Assembly (NCBI GenBank): GCA_943371245.1
Contig: CALRTY020000018.1
Location: 10,900 to 74,899, forward strand
DNA from: UBA5018 sp947463165
GTDB taxonomy: Bacteria > Cyanobacteriota > Cyanobacteriia > PCC-6307 > Cyanobiaceae
Direction: 5' to 3'
Length of the DNA stretch: 64,000 nucleotides
The notes beneath the pieces are model-generated. The model saw only the letters and a program-made list of their open reading frames with translations. It had not been told where the DNA came from and made no database searches. The number at the start of each line of letters is the position of its first letter. Position 1 is the first letter of the stretch. The position numbers and the translations under genes were made by a program. This document shows, one piece after another, positions 35,575 through 44,069 of the stretch.

Positions 35575-36276
35575 CTATTGGAAGGATCTCACTGCGGCAT
35601 AGCCACGGTTCACTATGGATTGGGAACTGGAATTGGAGTTTGCGAAGGATTGGCTTATCTCAATTTGCAGTATTGTAGCTTTTGCTTTGGGTATTGCGGT
35701 TGAATCTATCTTTACCCCTTCCTTGCTGGTTGTAAGTCCATCTAGGACTACATGGCTGTCGGGATTGCGAGCGGCCTTCAGTAATCCGTTCAGATCGTAG
35801 TTGGGGCCGCAACGCATTAATACAGTGTTGCGCCAGATGGGCTCCGGTTTCGTATCTAGTGAATAGCTGATTATCCCTTGGGGAGTCTGCATATACAGTA
35901 CTACTTTGCGAGTGCTTCCATTCAGGCCGCAAATGCTGGGAGCATTGCCAATCACACTACGGCTAGCCTGCTGGGCCTGGTCCAGTTCGCTGCGCATCAT
36001 CTCCAATACCCGTAGGGTGGCGGCACTCTCGCGCCATTTCCGCGCTAAGCGAACGCTGTTACTCGTTTCCGCCACCAAGGCATCGATGATAACCATGCCG
36101 ATCATCATTCCCAGGCTCATGCCCGCTAGCAGCTCCACCAGGGTGAAGCCCCTCTTGGTTGAAAAGCGGTCGGGGAGCCGATGTCGACGTTGCTGCCAAC
36201 GCCGCTGCCGCAGCCTATAGCATGCTGTCCATGAATTTACAGCCATTGGTGTCAAAGTCTTGAATCCGGTTTGCAT
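35575..36276 (-). CDS. Type II pseudopilin, PilW/PulJ-like
   Basis: This 233-residue prepilin-like protein has a basic leader ending KRG, cleaved before FTLVELLAGMSLGMMIGMV. It carries the Glu+5 typical of type IV pilins. A long N-terminal helix is followed by a C-terminal Ser-rich beta domain. It is the last gene of a four-gene minus-strand pseudopilin cluster and overlaps the FimT-like gene by 25 bp. The leader is unusually long; a start at the ATG ten codons in (MAVNSW) is possible. Likely a minor pilin or secretion pseudopilin. Confidence 0.8.
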   Translation of the reverse strand: MQTGFKTLTPMAVNSWTACYRLRQRRWQQRRHRLPDRFSTKRGFTLVELLAGMSLGMMIGMVIIDALVAETSNSVRLARKWRESAATLRVLEMMRSELDQAQQASRSVIGNAPSICGLNGSTRKVVLYMQTPQGIISYSLDTKPEPIWRNTVLMRCGPNYDLNGLLKAARNPDSHVVLDGLTTSKEGVKIDSTAIPKAKATILQIEISQSFANSNSSSQSIVNRGYAAVRSFQ

Positions 36277-36884
36277 TTTTCAGGAGCTGGAGATTGGCTA
36301 CTAAAGCCACCGTCATAGCTGCCAGTGCGCGTCACCCCCATCACAGATGACACCACCACACAGCGCACCAGATCGGTACCAGCGATGGCCAGCACGGCAG
36401 TGCCGCCGCTGTTGATAAGGCCATTGGCGGTGAAGATCACCGGGCCTGAAAAATTATGAGACAATTGCAACTGAGCTTGACCAGGCCAACCCGTCGACTC
36501 CATTAGCTGCAGGCTGACCACATCGCAAGGGGCGGGGTTGCTACTAACGGGCTGAGCCCAGCCAGAGGCGGAGCCTGCGGATGTGAGTTGCAGGGCACAG
36601 GCTGCTCCCTGCTTGCGGGCCGCATCGCGCCCTTTTTCCAAGCCTAAGATAAAGCGACGGGCAGCTCCTTCCAGCTGCTGTCTTTTCAGATAACCGCTGC
36701 CAGCGTTAAGCCCCAGAGTAGTCAACAGCCCCAGGATTATTACTCCTAACAGCAATTCAGGTAGGGTGAACCCCCTCGCCTGGCGCGAACAAGACAGGGA
36801 CTGTCTATGGGGCTTAAGACAGCAATCGCCAACTGATCTTAAATCGTCATTGGCATTAATTGCATAAATTGAGGTTCGATTCAT
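36252..36884 (-). CDS. Pseudopilin, GspH/FimT-like
   Basis: This 210-residue protein has a prepilin cleavage site RQARG before FTLPELLLGVIILGLLTTLG. A GspH/FimT-type body follows (RFILGLEKGRDAARKQGAAC), including paired cysteines. A longer frame exists upstream; the ATG of MNRTSIY is chosen. Even so the leader is about 38 residues, longer than usual. FimT/GspH proteins prime pilus assembly or, in some species, bind DNA for uptake. It is part of the pseudopilin cluster. Confidence 0.8.
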   Translation of the reverse strand: MNRTSIYAINANDDLRSVGDCCLKPHRQSLSCSRQARGFTLPELLLGVIILGLLTTLGLNAGSGYLKRQQLEGAARRFILGLEKGRDAARKQGAACALQLTSAGSASGWAQPVSSNPAPCDVVSLQLMESTGWPGQAQLQLSHNFSGPVIFTANGLINSGGTAVLAIAGTDLVRCVVVSSVMGVTRTGSYDGGFSSQSPAPEKCKPDSRL

Positions 36885-37025
36885 GGTCGGGATTCGAATA
36901 CATCTTTGAAGGTGAATAAATTGTTGTCGCCAGAATGAACTTTTTCTAGCCAAGTCTAGGCTAATGGCCCATGCTGGCAGGTCAAATAAGGCAAGCTCGC
37001 AAGAGACTGTCACCAAGGGGGCTGC

Positions 37026-37418
37026 CTAGCTGCTGCAGAGCCCATAGGCCGCTGGGCTGAGCGTGCGCTGGCGTGGGGCCAGATTGCTAGCCTCAACCTC
37101 AACTACTACTAGGCTACCCAGGACAGTTGCCGAGCGCGTCACGTCGCTGGGAACTGAAGCCTCATTTATCTTCTGAGCCAGGGCAATAGCTGCTGAGCTG
37201 CAATCAGCAATGGGAAATGGAGAGGTAAGTGGCTGACTTAAGCTGCTAGGTACCTCCTGGCTGATCAGCATGGCGGCATCGGCATGGGCAGCCGATAAAA
37301 ATTGCTGGCTTCGGTTTGGATCTTCGCTGAATTTAGTGATGTATGCATCGATCTGCACGGATGCAAGTAATGCAATAAAGAAAATTACCCCAGCCGTAAG
37401 TGGTTCCAGTAAATTCAT
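37026..37418 (-). CDS. Small pseudopilin-like membrane protein (PilV/PilX-type position)
   Basis: This 130-residue protein has an N-terminal transmembrane helix beginning almost at once (LLEPLTAGVIFFIALLASVQ), with Glu at residue 5 and a soluble C-terminal domain containing two cysteines (ADCSSA and YGLCSS). It looks like a minor pilin that lacks a long leader. GGGAG lies 7 bp before the ATG. Its start overlaps the stop of the upstream gene by 4 bp, so the two are translationally coupled. Confidence 0.7.
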   Translation of the reverse strand: MNLLEPLTAGVIFFIALLASVQIDAYITKFSEDPNRSQQFLSAAHADAAMLISQEVPSSLSQPLTSPFPIADCSSAAIALAQKINEASVPSDVTRSATVLGSLVVVEVEASNLAPRQRTLSPAAYGLCSS

Positions 37419-37885
37419 GGCGTTACTCCCAGAAGTCTCGGTGGATCGACGCTTGAGTCGATAGATAGAGTGAATGTTTTTAGGGTGTCCTTTGAGTTAG
37501 ATCCAGGATTCCAGCTGAGCGTGAGATCGGCGCTGGAGGATTGAGTGTCCGAATCATTTTGGCTGTATTTGTAATCGATCACCTGGTATGTGCCACCAGA
37601 GATTGAGCCAGTGAGATATGGCGATTTGGTTACATAGCATTTTTCATCATCCCATTTTCTGTAATCTTTTTTGATTAGGCAATTCCCGCTTAGTTGTAGC
37701 GCCCCAGCCACTACCTGTGCTGAGGATGCCAGGGCGTCTTCCTTGGTGCGGCTCTTTAGTGATATCGAGTCACTCATGTGTCGTTGAAGCGCAACACCCT
37801 GCACAGACAAGCTTCCCAATAGCAAGACGAGGGACATAAGCACGGCTAGAGGCAACATGAAACCAACCTCCCCAGAGATATCCAT
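37415..37885 (-). CDS. PilX-like minor pilin
   Basis: This 156-residue protein begins MDISGEVG, then GFMLPLAVLMSLVLLLGSLS, which resembles the N-terminal helix of PilX/GspK-type proteins. The soluble domain carries two cysteines (GNCLIKK and EKCYVTK). The frame is open 49 codons further upstream, but a strong GGGGAG site 7 bp before this ATG decides the start. It is the first gene of the pseudopilin cluster; its promoter should lie in the roughly 330 bp before lepA's end. Confidence 0.7.
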   Translation of the reverse strand: MDISGEVGFMLPLAVLMSLVLLLGSLSVQGVALQRHMSDSISLKSRTKEDALASSAQVVAGALQLSGNCLIKKDYRKWDDEKCYVTKSPYLTGSISGGTYQVIDYKYSQNDSDTQSSSADLTLSWNPGSNSKDTLKTFTLSIDSSVDPPRLLGVTP

Positions 37886-38216
37886 TCTTACTCCCCGTCG
37901 GCCCAATCCACAAGTAGGCCGCCCAGCCAGATGCCGCCTAGATAAACGCTGCGCTGGCAGCTGAGACTGGGCGACCAGGCGCCGGCGAGATCGCGACATG
38001 GAGCCACGGGCTATCGAGAATCTATAAATCAAAGACTGGCGGGCAGGCGATCTATGCCAAAATATGGGTGAAAAAGACGAGCAAAGCTGAATTATTTCAT
38101 CAAAGTTGCCGCATAATTGCGCCAGTTAGCATCAAAATGTTGCAAAGCGCTATGGAGAGCTTGGTTGGAGAGCTTCGGCATTCAGTCAAGCTAGTTCGGC
38201 CGTGAGACACTCCGCG

Positions 38217-40031
38217 CTAGCTGGGTTGATTTAATTTTAGCACAGCCATGAAGGCTTCCTGGGGAACTTCTACTTTCCCCATCGCTTTCATGCGCTTTTT
38301 GCCCTTGGCCTGCTTCTGGAGCAGTTTCTTCTTGCGCGATATATCTCCGCCATAGCACTTTGCTAGCACGTCTTTGCGGATGGCGCTAATGCTTTCGCTG
38401 GCAATAATGCGGCTGCCGATGGATGCCTGGATTGGAATTTTGAACTGTTGCCTAGGGATCAGTTCCTTTAGTTTTTCCACCAGGCCTTTGCCCACATTAT
38501 ACGCCTTATCCCGGTGCACGATTGTGGTAAGGGGATCCGCCTTCTCGCCATTAATCAATACATCTAGCCTCACGAGCTCGTTTTTGCGGTAGCCGATGAG
38601 CTGGTATTCCATGGAGGCATATCCCTTGGTGCGACTCTTCATCTGGTCAAAGAAATCGGTTACCACTTCGGCCAGGGGCATTTCGTAGTGAAGGGTTACT
38701 CGGCCAGTGGTGATATATTTCATATCAATAAACTCGCCGCGCCGCTCCTGGCAGAGCTCCATCAGGGCACCATTGTAGGTGTTTGGCGTATAAATTTCCA
38801 GTTTCACATATGGCTCTTCTATCGACTCTCTTTTTTGTGGATCTGGCAGGGTGGCCGGATTGTCCACCATGATCGTGGAGCCGTCCATCATATTTACTTG
38901 ATATATAACGGAGGGAGCGGTAACGATCAGGTCTAGGTCGTACTCCCGCTCTAGCCTCTCCTGCACGATCTCCATGTGCAGTAGGCCCAGGAAGCCACAG
39001 CGGAAGCCAAAGCCCATGGCGCTGCTGGTTTCTGGCTCGTACTTCAGGGCCGCATCAGATAGCTGCAATTTGTCCAGGGCTTCCCGCAAGTCGGGATACT
39101 GGTCGGCATCGGTGGGGAACAGGCCACAAAACACCATCGGCTTGGCCTCGGTGTAGCCAGGCAGGGGCTCACTGGCCGGATTGTTGACCAGGGTGATCGT
39201 GTCGCCCACTCGGGCATCGGCAACGGCCTTGATCGAAGCCGCCAGATAACCCACCTCACCGGCATGCAGAGAATCCACCTGCCTCTGATCGGGTGCCATC
39301 ACGCCCACCTCATCTAGTTCGTAGCTTTTGCCACTGGCCATCAGCAGCACCCGGTCCTTACGGCTGAGCATGCCGCTCATCAGCCTGAAATATACAATTA
39401 CACCGCGATAGGGGTCGTAATAGGAGTCGAAAATCAACGCCTTGAGCGGCTCTTTAACCCGATCGGCTGGCGCTGGAACCCGATCCACCACCGCCTGCAG
39501 GATGGCGGACACGCCTAGACCTGTCTTGGCTGAGCAGGCGATCGATTGGGAACAATCCAGGCCGATAATAGACTCAATTTCCTCTTTTATGCGTTCTGGA
39601 TCCGCTCCGGGGAGGTCTATTTTGTTGAGTACGGGAATAATTTCCAGGTCGCTGGCCAGGGCCAGGTAGACATTGGCCAGGGTTTGGGCTTCCACGCCTT
39701 GACTGGCGTCCACCACCAGCAGAGCCCCTTCACAGGCCTGCAGCGAGCGGCTCACCTCATAGGAAAAGTCTACGTGCCCGGGGGTGTCAATTAGATTCAG
39801 GATGTAGATTTCCCCGTCGGCAGCTTTATATTCCATCCGGGCGGCCTGGAGCTTAATCGTGATGCCGCGCTCCCGCTCCAGTTCCATATTGTCTAGAAAC
39901 TGCTCCTGCATATCGCGTGCCGCCACTGTTCCCGTCTCCTGCAGCAGACGGTCGGCCAGGGTCGACTTGCCATGGTCGATGTGGGCGATAATGCAGAAAT
40001 TGCGGATCCGCGAGACGGGAACGTCGGTCAT
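38217..40031 (-). CDS. lepA: Elongation factor 4 (LepA)
   Basis: LepA is a ribosome-bound GTPase that back-translocates or aids ribosome biogenesis under stress. The 604-residue sequence has the P-loop AHIDHGKSTLADRLL, switch ERGITIKLQ, DTPGHVDFSYEVSRSL and NKIDLPGA. The LepA-specific C-terminal domain ends with AKCYGGDISRKKKLLQKQ and KGKKRMKAMGKVEVPQEAF. Length is normal. It is divergent from nfu with about 145 bp between. Confidence 0.98.
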   Translation of the reverse strand: MTDVPVSRIRNFCIIAHIDHGKSTLADRLLQETGTVAARDMQEQFLDNMELERERGITIKLQAARMEYKAADGEIYILNLIDTPGHVDFSYEVSRSLQACEGALLVVDASQGVEAQTLANVYLALASDLEIIPVLNKIDLPGADPERIKEEIESIIGLDCSQSIACSAKTGLGVSAILQAVVDRVPAPADRVKEPLKALIFDSYYDPYRGVIVYFRLMSGMLSRKDRVLLMASGKSYELDEVGVMAPDQRQVDSLHAGEVGYLAASIKAVADARVGDTITLVNNPASEPLPGYTEAKPMVFCGLFPTDADQYPDLREALDKLQLSDAALKYEPETSSAMGFGFRCGFLGLLHMEIVQERLEREYDLDLIVTAPSVIYQVNMMDGSTIMVDNPATLPDPQKRESIEEPYVKLEIYTPNTYNGALMELCQERRGEFIDMKYITTGRVTLHYEMPLAEVVTDFFDQMKSRTKGYASMEYQLIGYRKNELVRLDVLINGEKADPLTTIVHRDKAYNVGKGLVEKLKELIPRQQFKIPIQASIGSRIIASESISAIRKDVLAKCYGGDISRKKKLLQKQAKGKKRMKAMGKVEVPQEAFMAVLKLNQPS

Positions 40032-40175
40032 TGCGCAGGTATAGGGCCGGCTTCCGCAGTATTCGGCGGGCGCTCGGGAGGTTGATCGATCCTAGGCAGT
40101 CAGCCAGAGGCCTCTGCAGATCGGGCCAGGGCGCACCTGCCTTACCTAAGCTCAAACAACGCACGCCCCTGATCC

Positions 40176-40475
40176 ATGACCACCGAAACCGAGCCGCTGA
40201 CCGTCAGCGACGCCGCCATCCCAGCTGCTGCCCAGGACGATCCGCGGGCGCTCACCCTGGCCAACGTGGAGCGGGCCCTCGATGAGGTGCGCCCCTACTT
40301 GATGGCCGATGGCGGCAACGTCGAAGTGGTGGAGATCGACGGCCCGATCGTGAAGGTGCGCCTCCAGGGGGCCTGCGGATCCTGCCCCAGCAGCACCATG
40401 ACCCTCAAAATGGGCCTGGAGCGCAAGTTGCGGGAAGCGATTCCCGAAGTGTCTGAAGTGGTGCAGGTGCTCTGA
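40176..40475 (+). CDS. NifU-like Fe-S scaffold protein (Nfu)
   Basis: This 99-residue NifU C-terminal-domain protein assembles and hands over Fe-S clusters, in cyanobacteria notably to photosystem I. The core is visible as ERALDEVRPYLMADGGNVEV and the cluster-binding GACGSCPSSTMTLKMGLE with its Cys-x-x-Cys. The first 25 residues are an Ala/Thr-rich extension. It is followed by serS after 120 bp on the same strand. Confidence 0.95.
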   Translation: MTTETEPLTVSDAAIPAAAQDDPRALTLANVERALDEVRPYLMADGGNVEVVEIDGPIVKVRLQGACGSCPSSTMTLKMGLERKLREAIPEVSEVVQVL

Positions 40476-40594
40476 GCGCCGCTGCCGCCCGGATTGGTGC
40501 CTATCCCAGGATTGCCTTCAGCTCACAGGATTGGCGTCAGCTCACAGGTGCAGTTGGCGGTACGGCCGGTCCCTAGGCTCGGGCCACTTGCTCG

Positions 40595-41878
40595 ATGACC
40601 GTGCTGGATCAGCGCCTGTTGCGCACCAATCCCGAGCTGATCGCCACTCAGCTGGGCCGGCGCGGCATGCAGCTTGATATCCAGGCCCTGCAGCGGCTCG
40701 CCAGCGAGGAGCGGGATCTCCAGGAACAGCGCAGCGACCTGCAGGCTGAGGGCAATCGCATTGGCAAGGAAGTGGGCCAGTGCATCCGAACCGGCGCGGC
40801 TGCCGATTCCCCAGCCGTGCAGCAGCTGCGCGAACAAGGCAACCGGATCAAGCAGCAGGTTGCTGCCCTGGAGGAGCAGGAAAAGGCCTTGGCCAGCCGA
40901 CTCCACGCCGAGATCGCCGCCCTGCCCAACCTGCCTTCCGCCCAGACCCCCGATGGCCGCCACGAGGCCGACAACGTGGAGGTGAAGCGCTGGGGCACGC
41001 CCCGGGTGGAAGCGGGATTAGAAGAACACTGGCAAATTGGCGAGCGCCTGGGGCTGTTTGAAACCGAGCGCTCGGTGCGCATCGCCCAGAGCCGCTTCAT
41101 CACCCTGCTGGGCCAGGGGGCTCGACTGGAGCGCTGCCTGATCCAGTTCATGCTCGATCTGCACAGCCGCAAGGGCTATCGCGAGGTGTTGCCGCCGATC
41201 CTGGTGAACAGCGCCAGCCTCACCGGTTCCGGTCAGCTGCCGAAATTCGCCGAGGAGAGCTTTCGCTGTGCCGACGACGACCTCTGGCTGACGCCCACCG
41301 CCGAGGTGCCGATCACCTCATTTCACCGCGACGAGGTGCTGCCGGGCGATCAACTGCCGCTGCGCTACGTGGCCTATACCCCCTGCTTCCGGCGGGAAGC
41401 GGGCAGCTATGGCCGCGATACGCGCGGACTGATCCGGCTACACCAATTCAACAAGGTGGAGCTGTACTGGTTTGTCCATCCTCAGCAATCGGAGCAGGCC
41501 CACGCCGCCCTCACCGCCGATGCCGAGGCGGTGCTGGAGGCCCTGGAGCTGCCCTACCGCAAGGTGGAGCTCTGCACCGGCGACCTGGGCTTTTCGGCGG
41601 CCCGTACCTTCGATTTGGAGGTCTGGCTACCCGGTGCCGGCACCTACCGCGAGATTTCCAGTTGCAGCACCTGCGCAGACTTCCAAGCCCGCCGCTCTTC
41701 TATCCGCTGCAAAGACGCCAAGGGCACCCAACTGGTGCACACCCTTAATGGCAGTGGTCTGGCCATAGGCCGCACCATGGCCGCCCTGTTGGAAACAGGT
41801 CAACAAGCTGATGGCAGCGTCAGCTTGCCCGCCGCCCTCTGGCCCTATTTCGGGTCCGATAGAATTACGGCTGATTAG
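40595..41878 (+). CDS. serS: Seryl-tRNA synthetase
   Basis: SerS charges tRNA-Ser. The 427-residue class II enzyme has an N-terminal coiled-coil arm (about 30-105, rich in Gln/Glu/Arg), motif 2 CFRREAGSYGRDTRGLIRLH and the specificity block YREISSCSTCADFQARR. Motif 3 is LNGSGLAIGRTMAALLE. Length and order are normal. rseP follows on the same strand after a 370-bp spacer that contains a MITE. Confidence 0.98.
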   Translation: MTVLDQRLLRTNPELIATQLGRRGMQLDIQALQRLASEERDLQEQRSDLQAEGNRIGKEVGQCIRTGAAADSPAVQQLREQGNRIKQQVAALEEQEKALASRLHAEIAALPNLPSAQTPDGRHEADNVEVKRWGTPRVEAGLEEHWQIGERLGLFETERSVRIAQSRFITLLGQGARLERCLIQFMLDLHSRKGYREVLPPILVNSASLTGSGQLPKFAEESFRCADDDLWLTPTAEVPITSFHRDEVLPGDQLPLRYVAYTPCFRREAGSYGRDTRGLIRLHQFNKVELYWFVHPQQSEQAHAALTADAEAVLEALELPYRKVELCTGDLGFSAARTFDLEVWLPGAGTYREISSCSTCADFQARRSSIRCKDAKGTQLVHTLNGSGLAIGRTMAALLETGQQADGSVSLPAALWPYFGSDRITAD

Positions 41879-41965
41879 TATTGCGGCTGCTTAGTATTGC
41901 GGCTGCTTGTCATTTTGGCAAATTAGCATTTGGCAGATTAATTTTTTCTGTGCGAAATTGATCAG

Positions 41966-42064
41966 GGAGAATCTGTGATGCCGCCGTTTTGATGCGTCTA
42001 CCACGCGGTAACCTTTGTTGGATCAGGGTTTAATTGGCCTTGGCTCGGGTTCGCCAGAGCTTCC
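41966..42064 (+). mobile_element. MITE family 2, copy c
   Basis: This 99-bp copy begins GGAGAATCTG and ends CAGAGCTTCC, followed by TTAG. Its reverse complement aligns along its length with the copy at 46389 (shared AACCCGA, CCCTGAT, AACGGCGG blocks). The left flank does not repeat the right one, so the target duplication has decayed. Confidence 0.6.
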
Positions 42065-42249
42065 TTAGTGCTGATCAGAATTAATCAGGCTTTGGTGGTG
42101 TTAATCAGGGACTGGTGGCAGCAATCAGGGCTTGGCAGGCTTGCCGATGGCTGAGTAGGGCGAAGCGGGGTTCGCTGGGATTTGTCCCCTGCGATGGCGC
42201 ACTCCCGCACGGCTCCCTTCACAATGGAGTGAGTGTCGGGTGGATCTAG

Positions 42250-43338
42250 ATGGGTGTTTTGGCTGCTTTGGCGATTTTGGCCCTGCTGATCGTGGTGCAT
42301 GAAGCGGGCCACTTCTTCGCCGCCACCTGGCAGGGCATCCGGGTAAGTGGCTTTTCGATCGGTTTCGGACCGGTGCTGCTGCAGCGCCAGCGCCGCGGCG
42401 TGCAATTTGCCCTGCGGGCCATTCCGCTCGGCGGGTTTGTGGCTTTCCCAGACGACGACGAGGAAAGCGCCATTGCCAAGGATGACCCCAACCTGCTCTC
42501 CAACCGCCCCCTGCACCAGCGGGCCCTGGTGATCGCCGCCGGCGTAATCGCCAACCTCGCCCTGGCCTGGCTGGTGTTGGTGGCCCAGGGAGTGGTGGTG
42601 GGCATCCCTTCTGGCATCAGTACTCAACCGGGCGTGTTGGTGGCCGGCGTGCAACCCGGCCTGGCCGCAGCCCAGGCAGGCCTGGAGCTGGGAGATCGAA
42701 TTACGGAGCTCAATGGCGTCAACATCGGCGGCGGCACCAACGCCGTGGCCCAGTTGGTGGAGGCGATCAAGACCAGCCCCAACCGCAGCCTCAGCCTGCG
42801 GGCCGATCGCCACGGTCAGGCCATTCAGCTGCAGCTCACCCCAGCAGATGTGGCTGGTCTCGGGCGGATAGGAGCCCAGCTGCAGCCGAATGGCAGCGAG
42901 AGCTTCCGCCGCCCCCACGGCCCCCTCGAGCCGATCCAGCGGGCCAACCATGACCTGGTTGTGCTCACCCAGCGCACCGCAGCTGGCTTCGGGGCCCTGA
43001 TCACCCACTTCGGCGAAAACGCCAGTCAGGTGTCTGGTCCGATCAAGATCGTGGAGATGGGCGCATCCCTGGCCCACCAAGGGGGCGGCAGCCTGTTCAT
43101 GTTCGCCGCCTTGATCTCCATCAACCTGGCGGTGCTGAACTCGCTGCCGTTGCCCCTGCTGGATGGCGGGCAACTGGTGCTGCTGCTGCTGGAAGGCCTG
43201 CGGGGCCGGCCCCTGCCAGACAAGCTGCAGCTGGCGTTCATGCAGTCGGGCTTCGTGTTTCTGGTGGGCTTGAGCCTGGTGTTGATCGTCAAGGACACCT
43301 CCCAACTGCCCGCGGTGCAGCAACTCCTGGGCCATTGA
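42250..43338 (+). CDS. rseP: Site-2 zinc metalloprotease RseP
   Basis: This 362-residue M50-family intramembrane protease cleaves membrane-bound anti-sigma factors or signal-peptide remnants. The active-site motif HEAGH is at residues 17-21 in the first transmembrane helix. A family block contains GFSIGFGPVLLQRQRRGVQ and AIPLGGFVAFPD. A PDZ domain spans about 125-200 (GVQPGLAAAQAGLELGDRI). The second motif, LPLPLLDGGQL, carries the third zinc ligand Asp. Four hydrophobic segments are visible. Confidence 0.95.
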   Translation: MGVLAALAILALLIVVHEAGHFFAATWQGIRVSGFSIGFGPVLLQRQRRGVQFALRAIPLGGFVAFPDDDEESAIAKDDPNLLSNRPLHQRALVIAAGVIANLALAWLVLVAQGVVVGIPSGISTQPGVLVAGVQPGLAAAQAGLELGDRITELNGVNIGGGTNAVAQLVEAIKTSPNRSLSLRADRHGQAIQLQLTPADVAGLGRIGAQLQPNGSESFRRPHGPLEPIQRANHDLVVLTQRTAAGFGALITHFGENASQVSGPIKIVEMGASLAHQGGGSLFMFAALISINLAVLNSLPLPLLDGGQLVLLLLEGLRGRPLPDKLQLAFMQSGFVFLVGLSLVLIVKDTSQLPAVQQLLGH

Positions 43339-43607
43339 GCGACCCAGCTGCCATGGACGCCTCCCAGGCGTTGGCAGCCGCCAAACGGCTAAGCGCTGCT
43401 AATCGGCTAGCCCTGCTAACCGGCTAACCGCTTGATCTTCCACGGGGCCTAACGGTCTGCACTGCCCTGCTGGCCCATTGCGGCCAATGTTCCATCGCCC
43501 ACCTCTGCTCGTTGCGCCCTCAGGCCAAAGGCGGCTGGTTTGTCAAAACCGGTGGGCTGGCCACAGGCTATGGTTGACCCTTACTGATTCCATCCACTCC
43601 AGGCCGC

Positions 43608-43910
43608 ATGGCGAAGAAGTCGATGATTGCGCGCGATGTCAAGCGCAAAAAAATTGTGGATCGCTTCGCCGTCAAGCGTGCCGCGCTCAAGGCCTCGTTT
43701 GAGGCTGCAGCAGATCCGATGGAGCGCCTCGAGATCCACCGCAAGATCCAGGACCTGCCCCGCAATAGCTCCATGACCAGGCTGCGCAACCGCTGCTGGG
43801 CCACCGGCAAGCCCCGCGGCTACTACCGCGACTTTGGTCTCTGCCGCAATCAACTGCGCGAGCGGGCCCACAAGGGCGAGTTGCCCGGCGTGGTCAAGTC
43901 TTCCTGGTGA
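43608..43910 (+). CDS. rpsN: 30S ribosomal protein S14
   Basis: This 100-residue S14 is of the zinc-free type: AKKSMIARDVKRKKIVDRFA at the start and RLRNRCWATGKPRGYYRDFG, then NQLRERAHKGELPGV, near the end. It sits alone outside the ribosomal operon, as usual in cyanobacteria. A strong terminator follows. The 270 bp before it contain only degenerate GGCTAA-type repeats. Confidence 0.97.
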   Translation: MAKKSMIARDVKRKKIVDRFAVKRAALKASFEAAADPMERLEIHRKIQDLPRNSSMTRLRNRCWATGKPRGYYRDFGLCRNQLRERAHKGELPGVVKSSW

Positions 43911-43953
43911 GCCTGGGCCCTGCCGCCCCAGCCACCTGATCAGCAAGTCTCAA

Positions 43954-43976
43954 AGCGCCCTCTGGGCGCTTTTTTG
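43954..43976 (+). terminator. Terminator of rpsN
   Basis: A 7-bp stem AGCGCCC/GGGCGCT with a 3-nt loop is followed by six T residues. It lies about 45 bp after the rpsN stop. Confidence 0.9.
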
Positions 43977-44069
43977 TTGGGCTTGCCGCAGTGCCTCGCT
44001 GGCGGCTGGCCAGGGTGACAGGTCCGGATGTAAGAATCGTCAGGGACAACAAAACGGACATAAGCCCAC

